Source: Nocardioides acrostichi
Lineage (GTDB): Bacteria > Actinomycetota > Actinomycetes > Propionibacteriales > Nocardioidaceae
Assembly: GCF_015319165.1 (NCBI RefSeq)
Contig: NZ_JADIVZ010000013.1
Location: forward strand, 41,207-105,206
Length of the DNA: 64,000 nt
Reading direction: 5' to 3'
Made by a program: the position numbers and the translations under genes. Of the stretch, positions 10,134 through 20,060 are shown one piece after another. The notes beneath the pieces were generated by a model. That model saw nothing but the letters and a program-made list of their open reading frames with translations. It had not been told where the DNA came from and did not search any database. Position 1 is the stretch's first letter. Every line of letters begins with the position of its first letter.

Positions 10134-10274
10134 GCGTGCACCCCCGTGTCCGTGTGCAGCGGATCGTATCGGCTGTGACAGGAGTGGCGTGGGAGGTTCG
10201 CCGAAGGTCGTGCTCGGATGTTGTCGGGGTCACGCGTGGTGGAGGGGTGAAGAAGCCGGTGGGATCATGGTCTC

Positions 10275-10898
10275 GTGGCCAGGTACGTGGATCTGCACCC
10301 CGACGACCCCCAGCCCCGGCGGGTTGCCCAGGTCGTCGCGGCGGTGCGCGACGACGACGCGCTCATCGCCTACCCGACGGACTCGGGGTACGCCCTCGGC
10401 TGCCGGGTCGGCAACCGGGACGGTCGTGACCGGATCCTGCGGATCCGCGGCCTCGACGAGCGGCACCACTTCACGCTGGTCTGCGCCGACTTCGGTCAGC
10501 TGGGGCAACTGGTGCACGTCGACAACGCGGCCTTCCGGGCGATCCGGGCGGCCACACCGGGGCCCTACACGTTCATCCTGCCCGGCACGCCGGAGGTGCC
10601 GCGCCGGTTGCTGCACCCGAAGAAGCGCACCGTGGGTGTGCGCATCCCCGAGCACCCGCTGGTCTCGGCGCTCCTGGCCGAGCTGGGCGAGCCGTTGCTG
10701 TCGAGCTCGCTGATCCTGCCCGGTGAGAGCGAGCCCCGCACGCAGGGTTGGGAGATCAAGGAGGAGCTCGACCACCAGGTCGACCTCGTGCTCGAGTGCG
10801 GCGAGACCCCTGCTGAGCCGACGACCGTGGTCGACTTCAGCGGCGACGTGCCCGAGGTGCTGCGGCTCGGGGCCGGGGATCCCTCGCGGTTCGAGTGA
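10275..10898 (+). CDS. L-threonylcarbamoyladenylate synthase-like protein (YciO/YrdC/Sua5 family)
   Basis: YrdC-fold protein of 207 residues. It starts with a GTG and shows AYPTDSGYALGCRVG, GPYTFILPG and RTVGVRIPEHPL, which form the nucleotide and threonine pocket in Sua5/YrdC. The pattern is closer to the YciO branch, whose role in tRNA t6A synthesis is less certain. Cytoplasmic. It is divergent from the BcsB-like gene. Confidence 0.85.
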   Translation: MARYVDLHPDDPQPRRVAQVVAAVRDDDALIAYPTDSGYALGCRVGNRDGRDRILRIRGLDERHHFTLVCADFGQLGQLVHVDNAAFRAIRAATPGPYTFILPGTPEVPRRLLHPKKRTVGVRIPEHPLVSALLAELGEPLLSSSLILPGESEPRTQGWEIKEELDHQVDLVLECGETPAEPTTVVDFSGDVPEVLRLGAGDPSRFE

Positions 10899-10916
10899 TC
10901 CGAGACATTGCGGTGC

Positions 10917-11318
10917 TCAGCTGTCGAGCTGGTCGCGCATCAGCAGCGTGACCAGGGCGGTGACCCAGCCCAGCACGAGCGCGGTGCTGTGGTGGGCCAG
11001 GCCGGCGAAGGTCGAGCCGAGCCATCCGGTGTCGCCGCCGGCGAGGACACCGGGTGAGGTCAGGGCGACCAGGGTGAGCACCCCGGTGAGCGCCAGGGGC
11101 GGCAGCACGCCGGCGACGAAGAAGTCGCCGTGACGCACCAGCAGCCCGACGGCCAGGCACGTGAGCAGGAAGCCGACGTCGAGCACTCGGCCGAGGCCCG
11201 GGGAGAGCAGGCCGTCGGCGGCGACGGCGGTGAGCAGCAGGGCGAGCGCGAGCACGACCAACGACGGCGCCGCCTCCTGCGGCAGCGCCGGGGTGCGACC
11301 CGCGTGCGTCTGGCTCAT
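10917..11318 (-). CDS. DUF6542 small membrane protein
   Basis: Protein of 133 residues with four hydrophobic segments and short polar ends, matching the actinobacterial DUF6542 membrane family; role unknown. It overlaps the end of rmuC by four bases, so it is probably co-translated with it. The converging YciO gene ends 18 bp away. Confidence 0.65.
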   Translation of the reverse strand: MSQTHAGRTPALPQEAAPSLVVLALALLLTAVAADGLLSPGLGRVLDVGFLLTCLAVGLLVRHGDFFVAGVLPPLALTGVLTLVALTSPGVLAGGDTGWLGSTFAGLAHHSTALVLGWVTALVTLLMRDQLDS

Positions 11319-12391
11319 CTCGACCTCACGGTAGGCGCGTCGGTGTCGCTGTCGTCCGCGGCGCGCCGGTCGACGGCGCGCAGCTCGACCGTGCGCGGGC
11401 GCTCGAGGTCGTCGTCGGTCACCGAGAGGTCGCCGAAGCGCCGGGCGGCCACCAGCACCCGCGACTCCAAAGAGCCCATCGCCTGGTTGTAGGAGGAGAC
11501 GGCGCCGTTGAGGGAGCGGCCGAGGCCGTCGAAGTGCCGGGCGAGCGTGCCGAGGCGGTGGTGCAGGTCGCGTCCGAGTCGGTGGATCTCGCGAGCCTGG
11601 TCGGCCACCGCCTCGTGCTGCCAGCCCTGGGCGACGGTGCGCAGCAGCGCGATGAGCGTCGTGGGCGAGGCGAGCACGACCCCTCGCTCGGCGGCGTGCT
11701 CGAGCAGACCCGGGTCGGCGGCGAGAGCCGCTGCGAGGAACGATTCGGCCGGCACGAAGAGCACGACGAACTCGGGCGTGTGCGGCAGTGATCGCCAGTA
11801 CGACTTCGCGGAGAGCTGGTCGACGTGGCTGCGCACCTGCCGCGCGTGCCGAGCCAGGTGCTCGGCTTGCGCGGTGTCGTCGTCGGCGGTCACGGCGTCG
11901 AGGTAGGCGTCGAGCGGCACCTTGGCGTCGACCACCACCTCGCGCCCGCCCACGAGGTGCACGACGAGGTCCGGCCGACGCGCGCCGTCGTCGAGACGCA
12001 CCTGCTCGTGGAAGTCGCAGCGGTCGACGAGCCCGGCCAGCTCGACGGCGCGGCGCAGGTGCAGCTCACCCCACCGGCCGCGTACCTGCGGCTTGCGCAG
12101 GGCCGTCGACAGCGAGCGGGTCTCGCGGCCGAGCAGTTCGGTGCTGTGCCGCATGTCGGCCACCTGCTGGTGCAGTTGGCCCTGCCACGTGGCGCGAGCG
12201 TGCTCGAGGTCGCGCAGGTGGTCGTGCAGCCGCTCCAGCCCCTCCTTCACCTCGACGGTCTCGGGGGAAAGGTCGGTGTGCCCAGGGTGCCGCCGGGCCC
12301 ACTGCACACCCAACACGGCGCCCAGCGCCAGACCGGCAGCGAGCACCACGAGCACGAGCACCAGGGCGGCCAGAAAGGTCGATGCGTCCAT
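11315..12391 (-). CDS. rmuC: DNA recombination protein RmuC
   Basis: RmuC-family protein of 358 residues. It has an N-terminal membrane helix (about 6-29), a coiled coil (about 45-105) and the RmuC nuclease-like domain with VRGRWGELHLRRAVELAGL and the PD-(D/E)xK-like VVDAKVPLDAYL. In E. coli RmuC limits inversions at short inverted repeats; biochemical activity is not well defined. The acidic and basic C-terminal tail is lineage-specific. Confidence 0.9.
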   Translation of the reverse strand: MDASTFLAALVLVLVVLAAGLALGAVLGVQWARRHPGHTDLSPETVEVKEGLERLHDHLRDLEHARATWQGQLHQQVADMRHSTELLGRETRSLSTALRKPQVRGRWGELHLRRAVELAGLVDRCDFHEQVRLDDGARRPDLVVHLVGGREVVVDAKVPLDAYLDAVTADDDTAQAEHLARHARQVRSHVDQLSAKSYWRSLPHTPEFVVLFVPAESFLAAALAADPGLLEHAAERGVVLASPTTLIALLRTVAQGWQHEAVADQAREIHRLGRDLHHRLGTLARHFDGLGRSLNGAVSSYNQAMGSLESRVLVAARRFGDLSVTDDDLERPRTVELRAVDRRAADDSDTDAPTVRSR

Positions 12392-12443
12392 GCCTGCGCA
12401 TCATGGCCGCGACCACCGACAACCTGATCGGGTCGAGCGAGCC

Positions 12444-13232
12444 TTAAGCCAGGTCGACGACCACGGGCGCGTGGTCGGACGGCGAGCCGGTGCCCTGGGC
12501 GGGGTCGCGCTCGTCCTTGTCGACGAAGGCGCCGGAGACCCGGCGGGCCAGGGAGGGCGAGCCGAGCACGAAGTCGATGCGCATGCCGCGGTTGCGCTCG
12601 AACCGCTGGCGGTAGTAGTCCCAGTAGGTGTACGTGTCGTGCGCCGGCTGGTGCGGGCGCACGACGTCGGACCACCCGTCCTCGACGAAGGCGTTGAACG
12701 CGGCGCGCTCGGGCGGGGTGACGTGGGTGTCCTTCGCGAACGCCTTGATGTCGAACACGTCGGTGTCGAGGGGGGCGATGTTCCAGTCGCCGACCAGGGC
12801 GGCGTCTTCGCCCAGCCACGACCCGGCGCTCTGACGCAGGCGGGCGAGCCACTCGAGCTTGTAGACGTAGTGCGGGTCGTCGACCTTGCGCCCGTTGGGC
12901 ACGTAGAGACTCCACACCCGCACGCCGCCGCAGACCGCGCCGAGCGCCCGCGACTCCGGTGCGACCGGGTCGCCGAAACCGGGCATGCCGGTGAAGCCCT
13001 CCTGCACGTCGTCGAGCCCGACGCGGGAGCAGATCGCGACCCCGTTCCACTGGTTGACGCCCAGCGCGGCGACCTCGTAGCCGCGCGCCTCGAGCCCCAT
13101 CAGCGGCAGTTGGTCGGGGCGGCCCTTGGTCTCCTGGAGGGCCAGGACGTCGATCTCGTGCCGGTCGACGAAGGCCTCGACGCGGTCGACGCGCGAGCGC
13201 AGGGAGTTGACGTTCCAGGTAGCCAGTCGCAC
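12444..13232 (-). CDS. xthA: Exodeoxyribonuclease III / AP endonuclease
   Basis: Exonuclease III-family AP endonuclease of 262 residues for base excision repair. Residues expected for the family are present: WNVNSLRSR at 6-14, metal-binding Glu34 in LALQETK, the GDWNIAP loop and the C-terminal SDHAPV histidine. Starts with GTG at 13232. It ends 52 bp before the rmuC start on the same strand. Confidence 0.93.
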   Translation of the reverse strand: MRLATWNVNSLRSRVDRVEAFVDRHEIDVLALQETKGRPDQLPLMGLEARGYEVAALGVNQWNGVAICSRVGLDDVQEGFTGMPGFGDPVAPESRALGAVCGGVRVWSLYVPNGRKVDDPHYVYKLEWLARLRQSAGSWLGEDAALVGDWNIAPLDTDVFDIKAFAKDTHVTPPERAAFNAFVEDGWSDVVRPHQPAHDTYTYWDYYRQRFERNRGMRIDFVLGSPSLARRVSGAFVDKDERDPAQGTGSPSDHAPVVVDLA

Positions 13233-13242
13233 GAGGGCGAAC

Positions 13243-13662
13243 CTACGCGCCGTCGGCGAGCCGCTCGGCCAGCAGCCCCAGGAACTCGTCGGCCATGCCG
13301 ACCTGACGCTCCAGGCGCGCTCGTCGCTCCTCGGCCTCGCGCTGGACGTCGGCGAGCCGACCTCGGGCGGCGCTGTCGTCGTCCGGGCTGGAGGCAGGGT
13401 GGGCGAGCACGCCGATGTCGTCCATGACCGCGCGCATCTGCTCGAGGGTGAAGCCCAGCGGCTTCATGCGTCGGATGACCAGGATGCGGTCGACGTCGTC
13501 GTCGCTGTAGAGCCGGAAACCGCCTTCGGTGCGCCCGGACGGCTGCAGCAGGCCGACCTCCTCCCAATGCCGCAGGCTGCGCAGCGAGAGCTCCGTGCGC
13601 GCAGCGACCTCGCCGATGTGCATGAAAGGAGGCTCGGCGCCCGGGTGCTCGCTCGTGCCCAT
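13243..13662 (-). CDS. MerR-family transcriptional regulator
   Basis: MerR-type activator/repressor of 139 residues. The winged HTH occupies about 14-80 (MHIGEVAARTELSLRSLRHWEEVGLLQPSGRTEGGFRLYS shows the family pattern), followed by a dimerisation coiled coil. It has no cysteines at all, so it is not a metal sensor of the MerR/CueR kind. A GAGAGAGGA ribosome site precedes the ATG at 13662. It is divergent from the SulP transporter and likely controls it. Confidence 0.87.
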   Translation of the reverse strand: MGTSEHPGAEPPFMHIGEVAARTELSLRSLRHWEEVGLLQPSGRTEGGFRLYSDDDVDRILVIRRMKPLGFTLEQMRAVMDDIGVLAHPASSPDDDSAARGRLADVQREAEERRARLERQVGMADEFLGLLAERLADGA

Positions 13663-13692
13663 GGTGTCCTCTCTCACGTCGCCGACGATGCC

Positions 13693-13714
13693 AACCCTGA
13701 CGCAACGGAAGGTT
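13693..13714. promoter_or_regulatory. Candidate MerR operator between the regulator and sulP
   Basis: A 22-bp imperfect palindrome lies between the divergent MerR and SulP genes, with outer arms AACC (13693-13696) and GGTT (13711-13714) and a TGACGCAACG centre. MerR-family operators usually show this length and symmetry within a long promoter spacer. Binding is inferred from position only. Confidence 0.4.
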
Positions 13715-13826
13715 AGCCTCGTCTCAGGGCCTCCGGCGACGGAGCCGAGCCTGCCAGAACTTCTCCCCGATCCATCGCCCGACCAGTCCACGACCGAGCG
13801 CCTGCCGGCCGCGAACGGAGTCCCGC

Positions 13827-15311
13827 ATGTCTGCCCAGCCCACTGTCCGCGATGCCCTGCGCTCGCCCCGCCTGCTGCGCACCGAGGTGCTCGCCGGCCT
13901 CGTGGTGGCCCTCGCGCTCATCCCCGAGGCGATCTCCTTCTCGATCATCGCCGGCGTCGACCCGCAGGTAGGGCTGTTCGCGTCGTTCACGATGGCAGTC
14001 GCCATCTCGTTCCTCGGTGGTCGGCCGGCGATGATCTCGGCCGCGACCGGAGCGGTGGCCCTCGTGGTGGCGCCGGTCATGCGCGACCACGGCTACGACT
14101 ACCTCATCGCCACGGTCATCCTGGGCGGGCTCATCCAGGTCGTGCTCGCGCTGGCCGGCGTGGCCCGGCTGATGCGGTTCATCCCGCGCTCGGTGATGGT
14201 CGGGTTCGTCAACGCGCTGGCGATCCTCATCTTCAGCGCGCAGATCGACCACATGGTCGACGTGCCGTGGGCGGTGTACCCGATGATCGCCGTCGGCGTG
14301 GCGGTGATCGTGGGCTTCCCGCGCATCAACAGCGTGATCCCGGCGCCGCTCGTGGCGATCGTGGCGCTGACGGCGTTCGTGCTGCTGGCCGGCGTGAACG
14401 TGCCCGACGTCGGCGACGAGGGGCAGCTGCCCGACAGCCTGCCGGCGTGGTTCGTGCCCGACGTCCCGTTCACGACCGAGACGCTGCGCATCATCGCGCC
14501 GTACGCGCTGGCGATGGCGCTCGTCGGCATCCTCGAGTCGCTGCTCACCGCGAAGCTCGTCGACGACATCACCGACACCCACTCCGACAAGACCCGGGAG
14601 GCGTGGGGCCAGGGTGCGGCCAACCTCATCACCGGCTTCTTCGGCGGCATGGGCGGGTGCGCGATGATCGGTCAGACGATGATCAACGTGCGCGCCTCGC
14701 ACGCCCGCACCCGGCTCTCGACCTTCCTGGCCGGCACCTTCCTGCTGATCCTGGTGGTCGGCTTCGGCGACATCGTCGCGCTGATCCCGATGGCCGCGCT
14801 GGTGGCCGTGATGATCATGGTCTCGGTCGGTACCTTCGACTGGCACTCGATCCGGCTCTCGACGCTGCGGCGGATGCCGAAGTCGGAGACCACGGTCATG
14901 CTCGCGACCGTCGTGGTCACCGTGCTGACGCACAACCTCGCGATCGGCGTGGTGGTGGGCGTGCTGACCGCCATGACCCTCTTCGCCCGTCGCGTCGCGC
15001 ACCTCACCGAGACCCACCGCGAGCTGGTCGAGGACACCACCGGCGGCGCGACCGCCGTCTACCGCGTCACCGGGGAGCTGTTCTTCGCCTCGAGCAACGA
15101 CCTCTACACCCAGTTCGAGTACGCCGACGACCCCGACCGCGTCGTCATCGACCTCACCGACTCCCACGTGTGGGACGCCTCCACCGTCGCCTCGCTCGAC
15201 GCCATCGCCACCAAGTACGAGCGGTACGGCAAGAGCGTCGAGATCGTCGGCCTCAACGACGCCAGTGCCGAGCGGCACGAGCGGCTCACCGGTCAGCTCG
15301 CCTCGCACTGA
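13827..15311 (+). CDS. SulP-family inorganic anion transporter with STAS domain
   Basis: SLC26/SulP transporter of 494 residues, about ten to twelve membrane segments, and a C-terminal STAS domain (about 395-494). The N-terminal signature [30 protein letters not shown] is characteristic. The substrate may be sulfate, bicarbonate or another anion. Regulation by the divergent MerR is inferred from gene arrangement and the palindrome between them. Confidence 0.9.
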   Translation: MSAQPTVRDALRSPRLLRTEVLAGLVVALALIPEAISFSIIAGVDPQVGLFASFTMAVAISFLGGRPAMISAATGAVALVVAPVMRDHGYDYLIATVILGGLIQVVLALAGVARLMRFIPRSVMVGFVNALAILIFSAQIDHMVDVPWAVYPMIAVGVAVIVGFPRINSVIPAPLVAIVALTAFVLLAGVNVPDVGDEGQLPDSLPAWFVPDVPFTTETLRIIAPYALAMALVGILESLLTAKLVDDITDTHSDKTREAWGQGAANLITGFFGGMGGCAMIGQTMINVRASHARTRLSTFLAGTFLLILVVGFGDIVALIPMAALVAVMIMVSVGTFDWHSIRLSTLRRMPKSETTVMLATVVVTVLTHNLAIGVVVGVLTAMTLFARRVAHLTETHRELVEDTTGGATAVYRVTGELFFASSNDLYTQFEYADDPDRVVIDLTDSHVWDASTVASLDAIATKYERYGKSVEIVGLNDASAERHERLTGQLASH

Positions 15312-15329
15312 CGCGGTCCGCCCGCCCCT

Positions 15330-15399
15330 TGTAACGCGGTGTTACGACGGCTGGGCACGCGCTATATCGCGTGACGAGTCCACGCAACACCGCGTTACA
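15330..15399. repeat. Nested inverted repeat between sulP and ychF
   Basis: Outer arms of 14 bp are perfectly complementary: TGTAACGCGGTGTT (15330-15343) and AACACCGCGTTACA (15386-15399). Inside them a second hairpin has arms CACGCG (15356-15361) and CGCGTG (15368-15373) around CTATAT. There is no T-tract after the stem, so it is not a simple intrinsic terminator. It could terminate sulP, bind a protein or be a mobile repeat. Confidence 0.75.
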
Positions 15400-15492
15400 T
15401 GCGCGACGCCGCGTGACAGGGGTCGGCTGGCCGGCGCGAGCGGTCACGCGTGATTGGGAGGCCCGGCGGACGGCGACCTAGACTCGCGGCCC

Positions 15493-16569
15493 GTGGCACT
15501 CACCATCGGCATCGTCGGACTCCCCAACGCGGGCAAGTCGACCCTCTTCAACGCCCTGACCAAGAACGACGTGCTCGCGGCGAACTACCCGTTCGCCACC
15601 ATCGAGCCGAACGTGGGCGTCGTGGGCGTGCCCGACGAGCGGCTGCCGGTGCTCGCCGAGCTCTTCGGATCGGCGAAGATCCTGCCCGCGACGGTCGAGT
15701 TCGTCGACATCGCCGGCATCGTGCGCGGCGCCTCGGAGGGTGAGGGCCTGGGCAACAAGTTCCTCTCCCACATCCGCGAGTCGGCGGCGATCTGCCAGGT
15801 CACCCGCGTGTTCCGCGACGAGGACGTCACCCACGTCGACGGCGAGGTCAACCCGGCCTCCGACATCGACACCATCTCCACCGAGCTCGTGCTCGCCGAC
15901 CTGCAGACCGTCGAGAAGGCGATTCCGCGGCTGGAGAAGGAGGCCAAGGGCAAGAAGGAGCTGGCCCCGGTCGTCGCCGCCGCCAAGGAGGCGCTGGGTC
16001 ACCTCGAGGCCGGCGACCGCCTCATCGCCACCGACGTCGACCTCTCGCTGCTGCGCGAGCTGTCGCTGCTCACCACCAAGCCGTTCATCTACGTCTTCAA
16101 CTGCGACGCCGACGAGCTCGCCGACGAGGCACTGCAACAGCAGATGCGCGACCTCGTCGCACCGGCCGAGGCGATCTTCCTCGACGCCAAGTTCGAGTCC
16201 GAGCTCGTCGAGCTCGACGACGACGAGGAGGCCCGCGAGATGCTCGCCGAGATGGGCGTCACCGAGCCCGGCCTCGACAAGCTCGCCCGCGTCGGCTTCG
16301 ACACCCTCGGCCTGCAGACCTACCTGACTGCCGGCCCCAAGGAGACCCGGGCCTGGACGATCCGCAAGGGTGACACCGCCCCCGAGGCCGCGGGCGTCAT
16401 CCACACCGACTTCCAGCGCGGCTTCATCAAGGCCGAGATCGTCGGCTTCGACGAGTTGGTCGCCGCCGGCTCCATGCAGAAGGCCAAGGAGGCCGGCAAG
16501 GTGCGCATGGAGGGCAAGGACTACGTGATGGCGGATGGCGACGTGGTGGAGTTCCGCTTCAACGTCTGA
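15493..16569 (+). CDS. ychF: Redox-regulated ATPase YchF
   Basis: OBG-family P-loop protein that prefers ATP and associates with ribosomes. The 358-residue product has G1 GLPNAGKS at 9-16, DIAGIVRGASEGEGLGNKFL at the switch II region, NCDAD in place of the usual NKxD-type motif, and a C-terminal TGS domain (about 275-358) ending in GDVVEFRFNV. The GTG at 15493 gives the usual N-terminus; upstream TTG at 15454 would add 13 unlikely residues. Confidence 0.94.
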   Translation: MALTIGIVGLPNAGKSTLFNALTKNDVLAANYPFATIEPNVGVVGVPDERLPVLAELFGSAKILPATVEFVDIAGIVRGASEGEGLGNKFLSHIRESAAICQVTRVFRDEDVTHVDGEVNPASDIDTISTELVLADLQTVEKAIPRLEKEAKGKKELAPVVAAAKEALGHLEAGDRLIATDVDLSLLRELSLLTTKPFIYVFNCDADELADEALQQQMRDLVAPAEAIFLDAKFESELVELDDDEEAREMLAEMGVTEPGLDKLARVGFDTLGLQTYLTAGPKETRAWTIRKGDTAPEAAGVIHTDFQRGFIKAEIVGFDELVAAGSMQKAKEAGKVRMEGKDYVMADGDVVEFRFNV

Positions 16570-16742
16570 GAAGCCCCTCGACCCGTCCGCCACGTCATCG
16601 ACCGGACGCCTACCGGCTTCGTAGGCCGCTTGCACGTCGTCGACGAAGACGGGCACGTGGGGGTTCACGCTCGCGGTCGCGTCTGCGTCATGGGGATCAG
16701 TTGCCGATCCGCGTGGTCGAGGTCTGCGGTCCGTCGACGCCG

Positions 16743-17768
16743 CTACCGGCTGAGCCGCTCCCGACGCCGCCACCGCTTCAGCCCCTCGAGGTCCGGCCGC
16801 TCGACCGGAGCCAGCGCGGCCGTGATCCGCTGCAGCGCCTCGCTCTCATCGAGGTCGAGGCCGATCGCGACGAGGTGGCCCGCGCCGTCCGTCGGGTGCG
16901 CGGCGGGCAGCACGTCGACCCGACCACCCACGACATGCACGGCGTAAGCCCGCATCGCGCGCCCAGACGAGATCCGGACGACGCCCTTCATGCGGTAGGC
17001 GCCCGCCGGCGGATCGTCGAGCAGGTCGAGCAACGCACCCGGGTCGGTGGGCCCGTCGGCGCTCACACTCACCGAGCGGGCATGCCGGTGCTCGTGGCCG
17101 TGCTCGCTGGCCTCCTCGGCCACTTGGCGCAGCAGTGCGCCGATGGGCAGTTGGTCCGGCGGATCCTCGTGCGAGGCGACGTCGAGCAGCAGCGCCGGGT
17201 CGACGGCGCCGTGCGAGGTGCGCACGATCTGCACGCTGGGGTTCACCTCGCGGATGCGCTGCTCGATCCGCTCCAATCGCTCGGACGACACGAGGTCGCA
17301 CTTGTTGAGCACCACCAGCGTCGCGACGGCGAACCGCACCGCCGGGTGACCGCCGGTGTCGACGGTCTCGAAGTGCTCGACCGCGTCGACGACGTCGACC
17401 AGGCCGGCCGGTCGCACCGCCGCCTCGCTGTAGTGGATCAGCCGAGCCAGCGGACCCGGCTCGGCGAAGCCGCTGGCCTCCACCACGATCGCATCGAGAC
17501 GCAGTTCGGGGCGGGCCAGCTTGTCGAAGGCGGCGTCGAGCTCACCGACGTCCTCCAGGCAGCACACGCACCCACCCGCGATCGAGCCGACCTGGTCGAT
17601 CTGGCCGCTGACCAGCCCGGCGTCGACGTTGATCGAGCCGAAGTCGTTGACGACCACGCCGAGCCGTGCCCCCGGGGTGCGCAGCAGACGGTTCAGCACC
17701 GTCGTCTTGCCGGCGCCCAGGTGGCCGGTCAGGGCGATGACCGGCACCCGGCGGACAGCAGCAGACAT
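16743..17768 (-). CDS. CobW/COG0523-family GTPase (metallochaperone type)
   Basis: G3E-family GTPase of 341 residues. Walker A is GHLGAGKTT (15-23) and the metal-binding CxCC motif is at Cys67, Cys69 and Cys70 (GGCVCC), followed by VEASGFAEP and VLNKCDLV. A histidine-rich stretch HGHEHRH separates it from the C-terminal CobW_C domain. These are traits of zinc or cobalt chaperones. No Zur box or cobalamin gene is seen beside it. It follows cysK by 13 bp on the same strand and may be co-transcribed. The ATG at 17768 is chosen because upstream codons encode low-complexity sequence. Confidence 0.85.
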   Translation of the reverse strand: MSAAVRRVPVIALTGHLGAGKTTVLNRLLRTPGARLGVVVNDFGSINVDAGLVSGQIDQVGSIAGGCVCCLEDVGELDAAFDKLARPELRLDAIVVEASGFAEPGPLARLIHYSEAAVRPAGLVDVVDAVEHFETVDTGGHPAVRFAVATLVVLNKCDLVSSERLERIEQRIREVNPSVQIVRTSHGAVDPALLLDVASHEDPPDQLPIGALLRQVAEEASEHGHEHRHARSVSVSADGPTDPGALLDLLDDPPAGAYRMKGVVRISSGRAMRAYAVHVVGGRVDVLPAAHPTDGAGHLVAIGLDLDESEALQRITAALAPVERPDLEGLKRWRRRERLSR

Positions 17769-17781
17769 CGGCGAGCGCGGC

Positions 17782-18699
17782 TCAGGCGTCGAAGAGACCC
17801 TCGACCGAGAGGTAGCGCTCACCGGTGTCGTAGCAGAACGCGAGCACGGTGGCGCCGTCGGGCAGGTCGGGCAGCTTGCTGGCGACCGCGGCGAGAGAGG
17901 CACCCGACGACGGCCCGACGAAGATGCCCTCGGTGCGCGCGATGCGCTGGGCGTAGCCGAACGCGTCCTCCTCGCTGACCTGGATCACGCCGTCGAGGGT
18001 GTCGGTGTGCAGGTTGGTCGGCACGAAGCCGGCACCGATGCCCTGGAGCTTGTGCGGGCCGCCCTGACCGCCGGAGATCACGGGGCTCTTGGCGGGCTCG
18101 ACCGCGAAGGTCTGCATCGCCGGGAACTGCTCCTTGAGCGTCTCGGAGACACCCGTGATGTGGCCGCCGGTGCCGACGCCGGTGATGAGGTAGTCGATGC
18201 CGTCCTCGAAGTCGGCGATGATCTCCTGCGCGGTGGTGCGCTTGTGCACGTCGATGTTCGCGGGGTTCTCGAACTGCTGCGGCATCCAGGCGCCGTCGCG
18301 CTCGGCCACGAGCTCCTCGGCCTTGGCGATCGCGCCCTTCATGCCGAGCTCCTTGGGCGTCAGCTCGAAGGTGGCGCCGTAGGCGGCCATGAGCCGGCGA
18401 CGCTCGATCGACATCGACTCCGGCATCACCAGGGTCAGTGGGTAACCCTTGACGGCGGCGGCCATGGCCAGGCCGATCCCGGTGTTGCCCGACGTCGGCT
18501 CGACGATCTCGCCGCCCGGCGTGAGCCGGCCGTCGGCCTCCGCGGCCTCGATCATGGCCAGGCCGATGCGGTCCTTGATGGAGCCGCCCGGGTTGGCCCG
18601 CTCGAGCTTGAGCCACACGTCGACCCGGTCGCCGAAGAGGCGGCTGAGCTTGACGTGCGGGGTGTTGCCGATCGTGGCGAGAATGCTGTCGACCTTCAC
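17782..18699 (-). CDS. cysK: Cysteine synthase A (O-acetylserine sulfhydrylase)
   Basis: PLP enzyme making L-cysteine from O-acetylserine and sulfide. The 305-residue protein has the PLP lysine K42 in [11 protein letters not shown], the substrate loop TSGNTG at 69-74, [10 protein letters not shown] for phosphate binding and SSGASL near the C-terminus. A strong AGGAGG site lies just before the GTG at 18699. It follows cysE by 49 bp, so substrate and product enzymes are made from one operon. Confidence 0.95.
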   Translation of the reverse strand: MKVDSILATIGNTPHVKLSRLFGDRVDVWLKLERANPGGSIKDRIGLAMIEAAEADGRLTPGGEIVEPTSGNTGIGLAMAAAVKGYPLTLVMPESMSIERRRLMAAYGATFELTPKELGMKGAIAKAEELVAERDGAWMPQQFENPANIDVHKRTTAQEIIADFEDGIDYLITGVGTGGHITGVSETLKEQFPAMQTFAVEPAKSPVISGGQGGPHKLQGIGAGFVPTNLHTDTLDGVIQVSEEDAFGYAQRIARTEGIFVGPSSGASLAAVASKLPDLPDGATVLAFCYDTGERYLSVEGLFDA

Positions 18700-18748
18700 G
18701 CGTCCTCCTGAGTTCTGCGTTGAACGTTCTGGGTGATCGTTGTCGTGC

Positions 18749-19636
18749 TCAGAGGTGGAACTCCAGCGCGGGTGCGGATTCTTCCCCACCCCCGCCCGGG
18801 CGGTCACCGTTCGTGCGGCGCTTGTCGACGCCGGCGCTGGTGGCGACGAACGATCCGGGCGGCACGCTGCGGGTGAGCCACACGTTGCCACCGATGCGGC
18901 TGCCGGCGCCGATCACGGTGTCGCCACCGAGGATCGTGGCGCCGGAGTAGACCACGACGTCGTCCTCGACCGTCGGATGGCGCTTGCTGCTGCGCAGCGA
19001 CTTCTCCACCACGAGCGCGCCCAGCGTGACGCCCTGGTAGAGCCGCACCCGGTCGCCGATCACGCAGGTCTCGCCGACCACGACACCCGTGCCGTGGTCG
19101 ATCGCGAACCGGGCGCCGATCGTGGCGCCGGGGTGGATGTCGATGCCCGTCGCCCGGTGCGCGATCTCGCCGAGCAGGCGGGGGAGCAGCGGCACCTCGA
19201 GCGAGTACAGCCGGTGCGCGAGGCGGTGCACGGCGGTCGCGAAGAAGCCGGGGTAGGCCAAGATCACCTCGTCGACCCCCTCGGCCGCCGGATCGCCCGC
19301 GGCCGTCTGCTCGGCGTCCAGCAGCAACGCCGAGCGGATGCTCGACATCGAGGCGAGGACGTCGCTCACCAGGTCGGCGCGGTCGCCGGCGTCGACCCCG
19401 GGCAGGTCGAGCGCCTCCTCGAGCAGAGCCACGAGCGCCTCGACGTCGGCCGGCACCTGCTCGGCGCGACAGCCGGCGTCGCGCGTGTAGTGCGGGAACA
19501 GCAACGCGAGGTAGGCGTGGATCAGTCGCTCGGCGACGTCGGGGAGGCGCGTCGGCAACCGATAGGCCGCCCGGTCGGCTGCGATCTGCTCGGCCAGGTC
19601 CGACGGGATCCGGCGGGAGTCATCTCCAGGAGGCAC
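18749..19636 (-). CDS. cysE: Serine O-acetyltransferase (EpsC type)
   Basis: Acetylates serine with acetyl-CoA to O-acetylserine for cysK downstream. Protein of 295 residues with an N-terminal helical domain and a left-handed beta-helix of hexapeptide repeats (about 185-270), including the active-site segment [21 protein letters not shown]. The length and N-terminal sequence fit the longer EpsC form rather than E. coli CysE. The C-terminal [15 protein letters not shown] tail is plausible for binding cysteine synthase, since a terminal Ile/Leu inserts into CysK in known complexes. Confidence 0.92.
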   Translation of the reverse strand: MPPGDDSRRIPSDLAEQIAADRAAYRLPTRLPDVAERLIHAYLALLFPHYTRDAGCRAEQVPADVEALVALLEEALDLPGVDAGDRADLVSDVLASMSSIRSALLLDAEQTAAGDPAAEGVDEVILAYPGFFATAVHRLAHRLYSLEVPLLPRLLGEIAHRATGIDIHPGATIGARFAIDHGTGVVVGETCVIGDRVRLYQGVTLGALVVEKSLRSSKRHPTVEDDVVVYSGATILGGDTVIGAGSRIGGNVWLTRSVPPGSFVATSAGVDKRRTNGDRPGGGGEESAPALEFHL

Positions 19637-19669
19637 GACGCCGACGGTACGCGCCGATACGGTGAGCGC

Positions 19670-20053
19670 GTGCCCTCACCCAAGCGTGCCTCCCTCGACG
19701 ACTACTACGCCCAGCTCTCCGACGCCGCACGCCCGCACCTCGAGCGACTGCGCGAGCTGAGCCTGGCCGCCGCCCCCGACCTCACCGAGAAGCTCGCCTG
19801 GAACAACCCGGCCTTCCACCGCGACGACGTGCGGCTGTGGATGCTCCAGGCGTTCAAGGCGCACTGCTCGTTGCGCTTCCCGACGCACCAGTTCGCCGAC
19901 CAGAGGGCTGCGGTCGAAGCCGCCGGGTACGAGGCGGGCGAGGGCTTCGTCAAGCTGCCCTACGACCGGCCGTTGCCCGAGGATCTGCTGGTCGCGCTCA
20001 TCGGGGCGCGGCTGGCGGAGTTCGAACGCACCGGATCGACCTGGTCGGGCTGA
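19670..20053 (+). CDS. DUF1801 (YdhG-like) protein
   Basis: Small cytoplasmic protein of 127 residues with the DUF1801 pattern: DDYYAQLSDAARPHLERLREL, then EKLAWNNPAFHRDDVRLWML and FPTHQF. Function unknown. The GTG at 19670 is divergent from cysE with 33 bp between starts. A tandem repeat begins just after its stop. Confidence 0.8.
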   Translation: MPSPKRASLDDYYAQLSDAARPHLERLRELSLAAAPDLTEKLAWNNPAFHRDDVRLWMLQAFKAHCSLRFPTHQFADQRAAVEAAGYEAGEGFVKLPYDRPLPEDLLVALIGARLAEFERTGSTWSG

Positions 20054-20060
20054 GCGCCAG

